Assembly: GCA_016201195.1 (NCBI GenBank) | Contig: JACQDI010000025.1 | Span: 1-11,486, forward strand | Origin: Acidobacteriota bacterium | Lineage (GTDB): Bacteria > Acidobacteriota > Terriglobia > Bryobacterales > JACQDG01 | Direction of reading: 5' to 3' | Length of the DNA: 11,486 bases | In this document: piece after piece, positions 1 through 6,520 of the stretch | Position numbering within the stretch: position 1 is the stretch's first letter | How the letters are laid out: each line of letters starts with the position of its first letter | Notes under the pieces: model-generated | Database searches by the model: none | Seen by the model: the letters and a program-made list of their open reading frames with translations, nothing else | Told to the model about the DNA's origin: nothing | Translations under genes and position numbers: made by a program

Positions 1-74
1 TACGCCTCGATCAGCTCGCCAAATCTCTCGCGGTCCGTAAGACCCTCGCCTCAAGAAAATGTTTCGCTCCCTGA
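1..74 (+). CDS. Possible 3' end of an upstream gene (partial, weak)
   Basis: Reading frame 3 is open from the window edge and stops at TGA 72-74. Its last residues run roughly RLDQLAKSLAVRKTL and then a Lys/Arg/Cys-containing end. The first part has codon choice compatible with this genome, but it is only about 23 residues and nothing identifies a family. Frame 1 is also open through this stretch and joins in frame with the downstream start at 130, so the assignment is not secure. If real, the gene ends about 55 bases before the small membrane protein and could be in its operon. Confidence 0.25.
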   Translation, partial: RLDQLAKSLAVRKTLASRKCFAP

Positions 75-129
75 AACAAATAGTACGGTCCCCGGTCTAA
101 CCGGTTCGAGAAAAGAAAGGAAGGTTGCA

Positions 130-489
130 ATGAATGTCACTGACGTAGCGGCCATTGTGGGGGTATTCTCCATCCCCATCGTCGCCCTGATCGTGCTCTA
201 CCTGACCCGGCGCTTGCAAAGCCAGGAGCGGATCAAGGCCATCGAGAAGGGCGTGAACATCCCCTTCGAGCCGATCGACCCCAAGGAACGAGCCCTCCGC
301 ACCCGCCGGGCAGGCATCATCCTGGTCACCTTCGGCCTCGGCCTCATCATCTTCTCGGTTGTGGGCGCTAGGGTCGAGCAGGATAAGGACATGCTCATCA
401 TCGCCGGCGGCGCCGCCATCCCCCTCCTCATCGGCCTCGGCCTGCTCTACGACTACCGGCTGCGAATGAGAGAAATCAGTGGATCGTAG
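130..489 (+). CDS. Small three-helix membrane protein, DUF6249-like
   Basis: A 119-residue protein of unknown function. Three hydrophobic segments are visible: about residues 6-26, 61-80 and 88-108. Between the first two is a charged loop holding the ERIKAIEKGV motif, followed by a proline-rich stretch and a Lys/Arg-rich patch (PKERALRTRR). A first helix, then a QERIKAIEKG-type loop, then a helical pair is the pattern I know from DUF6249-type proteins, often found near ECF sigma or anti-sigma genes in Acidobacteriota. That family call is from memory. The ATG at 130 is preceded by a good ribosome site (AGGAAGG, about 7 nt away). The last residues, SGS and the TAG stop, are encoded by the heptad repeat that begins at 479, so the native C-terminus may have been altered by repeat insertion. 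It converges on the lipoprotein gene. Confidence 0.75.
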   Translation: MNVTDVAAIVGVFSIPIVALIVLYLTRRLQSQERIKAIEKGVNIPFEPIDPKERALRTRRAGIILVTFGLGLIIFSVVGARVEQDKDMLIIAGGAAIPLLIGLGLLYDYRLRMREISGS

Positions 490-541
490 ATTCGTGGATC
501 GTAGAACGTGGGCCCACGATCCACGATCCACGTTCCACGAT
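479..541. repeat. Heptad-built palindrome filling a convergent gene junction
   Basis: The right half is four in-register 7-mers at 514-541: CCACGAT, CCACGAT, CCACGTT, CCACGAT. The left half is the mirrored version, with the 12-mer GTGGATCGTAGA at 479-490 and again at 494-505. The arms 493-512 and 513-532 are complementary at 18 of 20 positions around the perfect centre CGTGGGCCCACG (507-518), so the tract can form a long hairpin with almost no loop. It holds the TAG stop of the membrane protein (487-489) and its last base is the first base of the lipoprotein's stop. It may act as a bidirectional transcription end, but no T-tract follows on either side. Confidence 0.9.
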
Positions 542-1401
542 CAGCCTTTCCGCGGCCCCTTTTGCTCCTTGGCAATCTTATCCGCCAGAGCCTTGGCTCG
601 CTTTTTCAGCGCCGCGTCGTCGCTCTCGGAGGCGGGCTTGGCGCATTCGGCGGCCATCTCCAGCAGCTTCATCTTCATCTCCGGTTCATTGAGCTTCTTG
701 CGATCGAAGACCTTCGATTCGTCAACCAGATTCTCGCCCATGCCCAGCAGAAACACCACCCGCGGCACCTTCACCGGCGGGGTCTTGAACATTTCCGACG
801 CTTTCGCCGTGTCCTCCCCCGCTCCTACCGCAGAAGCCGTGGCCAGCAGCACGCCGCGCGCCACCGTCGTCCGCTGCGCCGTTGCCCGCTCCGAATCCGG
901 CGGCAGCATCCCTTTCCGGATCCGCCCCAGCGAACTATCCTCCACTGGGCTCCCCAGTGGAAACTGGAAGTCGAGCGAAACCTCGTTCGATCCGCTGGAC
1001 TCCTTCTGAAACCTCCCCAGCTCCTGCGCCAGGGTGAGGCAATACTGCTTGGAATACCGCCGCACATCGTTCACCGTCCGCCGGAACTCCGCGCTCTGCG
1101 TCTTGGTCTGGGTGCTCCCCTCGTCGTAGGCCTCCGCCAGTTCCCGGTACCCGCCGGCCATCCCTTCCAGCAGCACCAGGTACCAGGCCGCCACCCGCCC
1201 CCGGTTGTGGTCACTCGCCATCACTTTTTCCAGGTGTTCCTGCGTCTTGGTCAGATCCCCCTTCTCGAATTGCTCCCGCGCCGCCGCCACGTACCATTCC
1301 GGCGTCCCCATCTTGGGCGGGGTCGGCCCCGAGGGACCACAGGAACTGAGAAACAACGCGCAGCAGAACAACAACAGAATTCCCGTTTGCGGCCTCCGCA
1401 T
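541..1401 (-). CDS. Predicted lipoprotein with TPR-like N-terminal part, function unknown
   Basis: A 286-residue protein with a lipoprotein signal: basic MRR start, hydrophobic residues 8-18, and lipobox LSSC with the acylated cysteine at 21. It should be anchored to a membrane on the outer side of the cytoplasmic membrane. After the cysteine comes a Gly/Pro-rich linker, then a helical stretch (EWYVAAAREQFEKGDLTKTQ, about 34-53) that resembles a TPR-type helix pair (an A/F..G.. pattern). The rest is mixed, and the last 40 residues are a charged Lys/Ala/Glu helix. I do not recognise the family. The start is secured by an excellent ribosome site, AAAGGAGG, about 7 nt before the ATG. It lies 157 bases downstream of the kinase gene on the same strand, with repeat DNA between them, so it is probably transcribed separately. 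Confidence 0.85.
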   Translation of the reverse strand: MRRPQTGILLLFCCALFLSSCGPSGPTPPKMGTPEWYVAAAREQFEKGDLTKTQEHLEKVMASDHNRGRVAAWYLVLLEGMAGGYRELAEAYDEGSTQTKTQSAEFRRTVNDVRRYSKQYCLTLAQELGRFQKESSGSNEVSLDFQFPLGSPVEDSSLGRIRKGMLPPDSERATAQRTTVARGVLLATASAVGAGEDTAKASEMFKTPPVKVPRVVFLLGMGENLVDESKVFDRKKLNEPEMKMKLLEMAAECAKPASESDDAALKKRAKALADKIAKEQKGPRKG

Positions 1402-1458
1402 GGCTCGCCTCCTTTAGATGTTTGGTCACTCCTGTATCACAACTCACCCCAGGATGCA

Positions 1459-1512
1459 AGTCCCTGGCTAACGACAACTAACGACAGTCCCTGGCTAACG
1501 ACAGTCCCTGGC
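1459..1512. repeat. 17-bp tandem/interspersed intergenic repeat
   Basis: The 17-mer AGTCCCTGGCTAACGAC occurs at 1459-1475 and 1486-1502, and its first ten bases recur at 1503-1512. The 10-base insert between the first two copies, AACTAACGAC (1476-1485), is itself a partial copy of the TAACGAC end. The tract lies wholly in the 157-base gap between the kinase and lipoprotein genes. Apart from these repeats and the lipoprotein's ribosome site I see nothing firm in the gap. A weak promoter-like pair for the lipoprotein (TTGCAT with GATACA 15 bases on, minus strand 1459-1433) is not convincing. Confidence 0.85.
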
Positions 1513-1558
1513 CGACCTCCCCGGCTCTCCCCCTTTTACGCCAGCCAACGAAAAGCCC

Positions 1559-4213
1559 TCAAGGCGTCGGGATCCGGTAGAGATTGCGCTGCACGGTGAT
1601 CTGCGAATACGCGTAAACAGACGGCGACGGCCCGGGCGCCACGTCGCCGTACTCGATCACTTGGATAGGCCGTGCCCCCACCATCTCCGCCTCAGAGCGA
1701 AAGCCCTCTGCCGGGATCGCGGGCAGCCCCGTACCCGCCCGCACCGGGAACACAAACGATCTCCCCACCCCCCGGCTCGACATCCCCGCGCCGGAAGTGG
1801 ACAGCGCCAGCAGCTTCCCGTCCGGCGACCATTTCGTCCAACAGTAGTCGCAGATCCGCACCGCCGGCCCGCCCACGCTGGGGTGCGCCAACATCGCGCT
1901 GGTCGCCTCTTCGCCCGTTAGTGCCGACCACGCTACCACCCACTGCCAGTTGGGGGACACCGTTTGGATCTCCAGAATCGGCTCCGGGAACAGCTTGCGC
2001 CGGCCGCTTCCATCCTCCTTCACCGCATACACAAAATTCGAGCTGCCCTCGGCAGCCCGGAACCACAACTCCCCGCCCGAGCCGAAGTAAGGGCTGTCAC
2101 CCTCCGTCCCCACCGGCCGCGGCGCGAACCGGTGGTCCAGCGCCGCCAGCCACAGCCGGCTCTTGCCCTCCGCATCGAGCGCGGCGTAGACCACCCGCTT
2201 GCCGTCCGCCGAGATGTTATAGCCGGTCAACCAGACGCCCGGCAACACCGCCTCGTTGCGCCCTGTTTCCAGCTCCGCCAGCCACAATTCCCCCATCGTA
2301 ACGGACCGGGAAGAACCCTTTCGAATCAGGTAATAAATCTTTTTGCTGTCGCCGGAAAACGACGGCGAGAACGCGTAGCCCTCCGAAGAAATCTGCCGTT
2401 CCCCGCGCGCGTCGTGCAGCCAGATCGACCTTCGCCGGATCCCCACCGACGAGATGAACGACCGCCCGTCCGGCGCCATCGCAATGCCTTCCTCCTCCGT
2501 CGGCCCGGACGTCACCTGCTCAGGATCTCCGCCGCTAAAACGCTGCCGCCAGGTGTGAAACCCGCCCCCAGGATCCGCGCTGAGATACATCCACTTCCCG
2601 TCCGGCGACCACGCCGCGTAGGTGCACGCCGCTCCCGGTGGCCCCACCTGCTTTCCCGGCGAGCTGCCGTCCATCGGCGCCAGCCGGCACGGCAGAAACC
2701 CGCCGTTGTCCATCTCCACAATCAGCGCCCACTTGCCGTCCGGCGACGGATACGACCGGTGCCCCATGCCTCGCTCGTGCGGCGGCACGTACACGTCCCG
2801 CGACCCGGCCCGGCTTTCCGCCGCCGTCACGATCGCCATGTGGATCCCCGCCTTGATCTCCGAAAACAGCAGCCGCCGCTCCGGCGTCCACACTAGCCCC
2901 GAGGCGTTCGGCAGCCACCGCCGCGGCTCGCCTCCCAGCACCGGCGCCACCCAGGTGTCCCACCCGAACTTCGGATCCACCACCGTGTAGGCGATCCGCG
3001 ACCCGTCGGGCGAAAACACCGGACTCATCTTCAGCAACTCGTCGCGCGTAAGCTGCACCGGCTCCCCGTCCGGCAGCAGCTTGATGTAGACCTGGCCCCT
3101 GGTGAAAAACGTGCCCGGGCCCCGAATAAACGTAAGCATCCGTCCATCGGGCGAAAGCGCCGGCGAAACCGCTGAATCCGAAAAGTTCGTGATCTGCACA
3201 TACTCGGACCGCCCTGGCGGCGTCGCTTTTCTCGACCGCCACAGCGCCACTCCCCCCACCCCCAACACCACGATGAGGCCCAGCCCCGCCAGCGCCCAGC
3301 CTCTTCGCCTCTCCCTGTCCCCGCGTCCCTGCGTCTGCTCCAGCGAGACCGTCCCCGATCCGCTGTCCCGACGCAGCCGCTTCAGGTCCGCCCTCAATTC
3401 CGACGCGCTCTGATAGCGCACCTCGCGATCCTTCTCGAGCGCCTTGCCGATGATCCGTTCCAGCTCCGCCGACACGGCCGGATTCACGCTGCGCACCGGC
3501 CTGGGCGACCGGTTCAGAATCGCCTCAAACAGCACCGGCGCCGTCGCCCCCTCGAACGCCTGCCGCCCCGTCGCCATCTCATACAGCACCGCCCCGAACG
3601 AGAACAGGTCTGTGCGTGCGTCGACGACCTGCCCCCGCGCCTGCTCCGGCGACATGTACGCCATCGTCCCCACCACCACCCCCGGACTCGAAAGCTCCTT
3701 GGGCATGGTCCGCGTGGCCGCCTCCGTACTGGGCGACCCCTCCACCGCCAGCTTGGCCAGCCCGAAGTCCAGAATCTTGGCGTGCCCGCGCTTGGTAAGG
3801 AACAGGTTCGCCGGCTTGATGTCCCGATGAATGATCCCCGCCCCGTGCGCCGCGTCCAGCGCGTCGGCGATCTCCAGCCCGATCTCCAGCAGCTCCTCGG
3901 TCTCGCACTCCTTCTGTTCCAGCCGGCGCTTCACCGTCTGGCCCTCCAGTAGCTCCATGACGATGTAATGCTGCCCCTCGTGTTCCCCGATGTCGTAAAT
4001 CGTGCAGATGTTCGGGTGATTCAACGCCGAGGCTGCCCGCGCCTCCCGCTTGAACCGCTCCACCGCGTGCTCATCCTGCGAGAGCTCCGCCGGCAGAAAC
4101 TTCAGCGCCACGCCCCTTCCCAGCCGCGTGTCCTCGGCCCGATACACCACCCCCATCCCGCCTCCTCCCAGCTTCTCGGTGATGCGGTAATGGGAAATGG
4201 TCCGCCCGATCAT
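1559..4213 (-). CDS. Membrane Ser/Thr protein kinase with C-terminal TolB/PD40-type beta-propeller
   Basis: An 884-residue Hanks-type kinase of the PknB class. The kinase domain spans about residues 9-280: glycine loop GGGGMGVV (16-23), ATP lysine K38, helix-C glutamate E57, catalytic loop HRDIKPAN (129-136, D131 and N136), DFG 149-151, and MSPEQARG in place of the usual APE region (187-194). All catalytic residues are present, so it should be active. One membrane helix follows at about 306-324, after an Arg-rich stop. The remaining 550 residues carry at least seven or eight SPDG-type blades (for example SPDGR near 354, SPDGS near 401, later SPDGK and SADGK), the PD40/TolB propeller pattern, placed outside the membrane as a probable sensor. 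This architecture is abundant in Acidobacteriota. The start ATG overlaps the stop of the TrpB2-like gene as ATGA. Target proteins and ligand are unknown. Confidence 0.97.
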   Translation of the reverse strand: MIGRTISHYRITEKLGGGGMGVVYRAEDTRLGRGVALKFLPAELSQDEHAVERFKREARAASALNHPNICTIYDIGEHEGQHYIVMELLEGQTVKRRLEQKECETEELLEIGLEIADALDAAHGAGIIHRDIKPANLFLTKRGHAKILDFGLAKLAVEGSPSTEAATRTMPKELSSPGVVVGTMAYMSPEQARGQVVDARTDLFSFGAVLYEMATGRQAFEGATAPVLFEAILNRSPRPVRSVNPAVSAELERIIGKALEKDREVRYQSASELRADLKRLRRDSGSGTVSLEQTQGRGDRERRRGWALAGLGLIVVLGVGGVALWRSRKATPPGRSEYVQITNFSDSAVSPALSPDGRMLTFIRGPGTFFTRGQVYIKLLPDGEPVQLTRDELLKMSPVFSPDGSRIAYTVVDPKFGWDTWVAPVLGGEPRRWLPNASGLVWTPERRLLFSEIKAGIHMAIVTAAESRAGSRDVYVPPHERGMGHRSYPSPDGKWALIVEMDNGGFLPCRLAPMDGSSPGKQVGPPGAACTYAAWSPDGKWMYLSADPGGGFHTWRQRFSGGDPEQVTSGPTEEEGIAMAPDGRSFISSVGIRRRSIWLHDARGERQISSEGYAFSPSFSGDSKKIYYLIRKGSSRSVTMGELWLAELETGRNEAVLPGVWLTGYNISADGKRVVYAALDAEGKSRLWLAALDHRFAPRPVGTEGDSPYFGSGGELWFRAAEGSSNFVYAVKEDGSGRRKLFPEPILEIQTVSPNWQWVVAWSALTGEEATSAMLAHPSVGGPAVRICDYCWTKWSPDGKLLALSTSGAGMSSRGVGRSFVFPVRAGTGLPAIPAEGFRSEAEMVGARPIQVIEYGDVAPGPSPSVYAYSQITVQRNLYRIPTP

Positions 4214-5571
4214 GTCACCCCCGCCGGCAACCCCGCCAGCGCCAACGCGATCTCTTCCGCCGGATACTCATAGTTCTTCAACTTCCCGGCGTTGTAATCA
4301 ATATACGCCTGCATGTCGAAATGTCCATGCCCGCACAGGTTGAACAGGATCGTCCGGCCCACGCCCTCTTCCTTGGCCCGCAGCGCTTCCCGCAGCACCC
4401 CCGCCACCGCGTGATTGGCCTCCGGCGCCGGCAGGATGCCCTCCGCCCGGGCGAACTCCACCCCGGCCGCGAACGAATCCAGTTGCTGCACCGCGATCGC
4501 CTCGATCAGCCCCAGGTCCAGCAGGTGACTCACCAGCGGCGCCATCCCGTGGTACCGCAGGCCGCCGGCGTGAAACCCCGGCGGCACAAACGTGCTCCCC
4601 AGCGTATACATCTTCACCAGCGGCGTCAGATGAGCCGTGTCGCCGAAGTCGTAGGCGAAGCGGCCTTTCGTGAGGCTCGGGCAGGCCGCCGGCTCCACCG
4701 CCACCACCCGCGGGTTCCCCTTGCCCTGGAGCTTCCGCCCGATAAACGGAAAGCTCAGCCCGGAGAAGTTTGACCCTCCCCCCGTGCAGCCCACGATCAC
4801 GTCGGGATATTCGCCCGCCATCTCCATCTGCTCCAGCGCCTCCAGGCCCACCACCGTCTGGTGCAGCAGTACGTGATTCAGCACGCTGCCCAGCGAATAC
4901 CGCGTCTCGGGATCCTTCGCCGCCACCTCCACGGCCTCGGAAATCGCGATGCCCAATGAGCCGGTGGATTCCGGATGCGCCGCCAGAATCCCCCGGCCCG
5001 ATTCTGTCTCCGTGCTGGGGCTCGGGCTCACCGCCGCCCCGTACGCCTCCATCAGCGCCCGCCGGTAGGGCTTCTGGTCATAGCTCACCCGTACCATGAA
5101 TACCTTGCACTCCAGGCCAAAGAACGCGCAGGCCATGGCCAGCGACGATCCCCACTGACCGGCCCCCGTCTCCGTCGCCAGCCGCTTGGTGCCTTCCTGC
5201 TTGTTGTACCAGGCCTGCGGCACCGCCGTGTTCGGCTTGTGCGATCCTGCCGGGCTCACTCCTTCGTATTTGTAATAGATATGGGCCGGCGTGTCCAGCG
5301 CCTTTTCCCACCGCCGCGCCCGGTAGAGCGGCGACGGCCGCCACTGCCGGTACACCTCCCGTACTTCGCCCGGAATCTCGATCCACGGTTCCGCGCTCGC
5401 CTCCTGCGCGATCAGCCCCATCGGAAACAACGGCAGCAAATCGTCCGGCGTCACCGGCTGCCGCGTCCCCGGATGCAACACCGGCGCCGGCGCCCGCGGC
5501 AAATCCGGCACAATGTTGTACCAGGCCTCCGGAATCCGATCTTCTGGCAGTAAGTATTTCAACGTTTCCAT
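4210..5571 (-). CDS. TrpB2-type tryptophan synthase beta-like PLP enzyme
   Basis: A fold-type II PLP enzyme of the TrpB2 subfamily, which condenses indole (or a related nucleophile) with serine. Visible signatures from the start at 5571: the PLP lysine in GSHKPNTA (K112), a probable catalytic glutamate in ETGAGQWG (E134), the phosphate-binding loop GGGSN (264-268), and a C-terminal NLCGHGHFD (411-419) typical of TrpB2. The 453-residue length and the extended N-terminus (PEDRIPEAWYNI) also fit TrpB2 rather than TrpB1. No trpA or other trp gene is nearby, as is common for TrpB2, which usually works without a partner. A longer reading from 5616 would add 15 residues encoded by the palindromic repeat. 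I prefer 5571 because METLKYLLPE is the family-like start and AAAGGAA lies about 7 nt ahead of it. The stop overlaps the kinase start. Confidence 0.95.
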   Translation of the reverse strand: METLKYLLPEDRIPEAWYNIVPDLPRAPAPVLHPGTRQPVTPDDLLPLFPMGLIAQEASAEPWIEIPGEVREVYRQWRPSPLYRARRWEKALDTPAHIYYKYEGVSPAGSHKPNTAVPQAWYNKQEGTKRLATETGAGQWGSSLAMACAFFGLECKVFMVRVSYDQKPYRRALMEAYGAAVSPSPSTETESGRGILAAHPESTGSLGIAISEAVEVAAKDPETRYSLGSVLNHVLLHQTVVGLEALEQMEMAGEYPDVIVGCTGGGSNFSGLSFPFIGRKLQGKGNPRVVAVEPAACPSLTKGRFAYDFGDTAHLTPLVKMYTLGSTFVPPGFHAGGLRYHGMAPLVSHLLDLGLIEAIAVQQLDSFAAGVEFARAEGILPAPEANHAVAGVLREALRAKEEGVGRTILFNLCGHGHFDMQAYIDYNAGKLKNYEYPAEEIALALAGLPAGVT

Positions 5572-5590
5572 ATGTTCCTTTTCCCCGGAT

Positions 5591-5672
5591 CTCACGCAAA
5601 GCCGCAAAGCCTGCAAGGAAGACCTCGGGGTAGTCCTTTGCGCTCTTTGCCTCCTTTGCGTCTTTGCGTGAG
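5591..5672. repeat. CTTTGCG heptad inverted repeat between divergent genes
   Basis: The left arm (5591-5609, CTCACGCAAAGCCGCAAAG) and right arm (5654-5672, ending TCTTTGCGTGAG) are complementary at 18 of 19 positions, separated by about 44 bases. Inside the right half the motif TTTGCG or TTTGC recurs roughly every 7-10 bases (near 5637, 5646, 5655 and 5663). A further CCTTTGTGTGAG copy follows at 5675-5686. The tract fills most of the 140-base gap between the TrpB2-like gene and the phosphatase. It lies upstream of the phosphatase's TACAAT box, so it should not be in that mRNA. It could be in the TrpB2 leader. Confidence 0.85.
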
Positions 5673-5697
5673 CGCCTTTGTGTGAGACCCCTTAGGA

Positions 5698-5703
5698 TAC
5701 AAT
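5698..5703 (+). promoter_or_regulatory. Putative -10 box TACAAT for the phosphatase, near-leaderless
   Basis: TACAAT ends 8 bases before the GTG at 5712, so transcription would begin within about two bases of the start codon. No Shine-Dalgarno sequence is seen at a usable distance. No good -35 hexamer is visible 17 bases upstream. Confidence 0.5.
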
Positions 5704-5711
5704 GCCCCTTC

Positions 5712-6494
5712 GTGCCCTGGGATCGCGAACTCTCGATCGCCCGCGCAGCCGCCCTCCGCGCCGGCGAGCTCGCCCTCGTTCACCGCGCCCGCGGCCTCGA
5801 CCCCGAGGTAAAGTCCGACGGCTCCCCGGTCACCGCCGCCGACCGCGAATGCGAACAGCTCCTGGCTCGCCTGCTCGACGAAGCCTTCCCCGACGACGGC
5901 ATCCTGGGCGAAGAAGGCGCCCGCAAAGACTCGCGCTCCGGCCGCCGCTGGATCCTCGACCCCATCGACGGTACCCGCGACTTCGTCCGCGGCAACCCCG
6001 TCTGGGCCACCCTCATTGGCCTCGAAGCCGGCGGCCAACCCGTGGCCGGCGTCGCCCACTTCCCGGCTCTCGGCGAAACCTACTGCGCCGCCGCCGGCCA
6101 CGGCGCGTACCGCAACGACCAGCCGATCCGGGTTTCCTCCATCCCCACCGTCGAACAAGCCGTCCTCTGCGTCAACGGCTTCGACACCCTCGCTTTGCAG
6201 CCCTTCGCCCCGCGCCTGCTCGGGTGGGCCAGAAGATTTTGGGCCGTCCGCGCCATGGGAGGCGCCTTCGACGCCATGCTCCTCGCCTCCGGCCGCGCCG
6301 AAATCTGGATCGAACCCCGCGTCAAAGAGTGGGACCTCGCCGCCCCCAAAATCATCCTCGAAGAATCCGGCGCCCGCTTCTTCAGCCTCGACGGCCGCAA
6401 CACCATCTACGGCGGCAACGCCGTCGCCTGCACCCCGGCTCTGGAACCCGCCCTCCGGGAGTTTCTTCAAATCAACAAATCACCAAATCAATAG
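5712..6494 (+). CDS. Inositol monophosphatase-family phosphatase (possible HisN-like histidinol-phosphatase)
   Basis: A 260-residue cytosolic Mg-dependent phosphatase. From the GTG at 5712, the family metal and catalytic sites are all present: KSDGSPVTAAD (34-44), GEE (66-68), DPIDGT (83-88, D83 and D86) and EWDLAAP (206-212, D208). The block following DPIDGT, RDFVRGNPVWATLIGLE, resembles HisN-type histidinol phosphatases more than SuhB, but no his gene is nearby, so inositol phosphate or another small phosphate ester is equally possible. A TTG at 5664 gives a longer reading, but it lies in repeat DNA and upstream of the TACAAT box, and the added residues look unlike the family. The last eight residues (INKSPNQ and stop region) are encoded by an octad repeat, so the C-terminus has probably been rewritten by the repeat. 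The hydrolase start follows 26 bases later. Confidence 0.92.
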   Translation: MPWDRELSIARAAALRAGELALVHRARGLDPEVKSDGSPVTAADRECEQLLARLLDEAFPDDGILGEEGARKDSRSGRRWILDPIDGTRDFVRGNPVWATLIGLEAGGQPVAGVAHFPALGETYCAAAGHGAYRNDQPIRVSSIPTVEQAVLCVNGFDTLALQPFAPRLLGWARRFWAVRAMGGAFDAMLLASGRAEIWIEPRVKEWDLAAPKIILEESGARFFSLDGRNTIYGGNAVACTPALEPALREFLQINKSPNQ

Positions 6495-6508
6495 ATCACC
6501 AAATCCGC
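6469..6508 (+). repeat. Five tandem 8-bp units at the end of the phosphatase gene
   Basis: In register from 6469: AAATCAAC, AAATCACC, AAATCAAT, AGATCACC, AAATCCGC. Its AT-rich composition contrasts sharply with the surrounding GC-rich coding DNA. The tract encodes the phosphatase C-terminus, supplies its TAG stop (6492-6494), and ends immediately before the TACAAT box of the next gene, so it occupies the place of the -35 region. Confidence 0.85.
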
Positions 6509-6514
6509 TACAAT
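6509..6514 (+). promoter_or_regulatory. Putative -10 box TACAAT, leaderless start of the hydrolase gene
   Basis: TACAAT is followed by exactly six bases (CCCCCT) and then ATG 6521. That spacing places the expected transcription start on the A of the start codon. No ribosome-binding purine tract lies in this gap. No TTGACA-like -35 is visible, as the upstream DNA is the AAATC octad repeat. Confidence 0.55.
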
Positions 6515-6520
6515 CCCCCT

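Noticed and set aside
1459..1512. CRISPR-like repeat array.
   Set aside because: The units are only 17 bases with no uniform unique spacers, and no cas gene is present.
508..1599. A 363-codon plus-strand open frame opposite the lipoprotein gene.
   Set aside because: It is low-complexity Arg/Pro/His-rich and spans repeat DNA. The minus-strand lipoprotein has a signal, a lipobox and a strong ribosome site.
1964..2896. A long plus-strand open frame (310 codons) opposite the kinase propeller.
   Set aside because: It is antisense to a clear coding region, is Arg/Pro/His-rich, and has no recognisable motif. It is a product of GC-rich codon bias.
5572..5616. A 15-residue N-terminal extension of the TrpB2-like protein.
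   Set aside because: It is encoded by the palindromic repeat, while the internal ATG at 5571 has a ribosome site and a family-like N-terminus.
5664..5711. TTG-initiated N-terminal extension of the phosphatase.
   Set aside because: It lies in heptad-repeat DNA and mostly upstream of the proposed -10 box, and the residues do not resemble the family.
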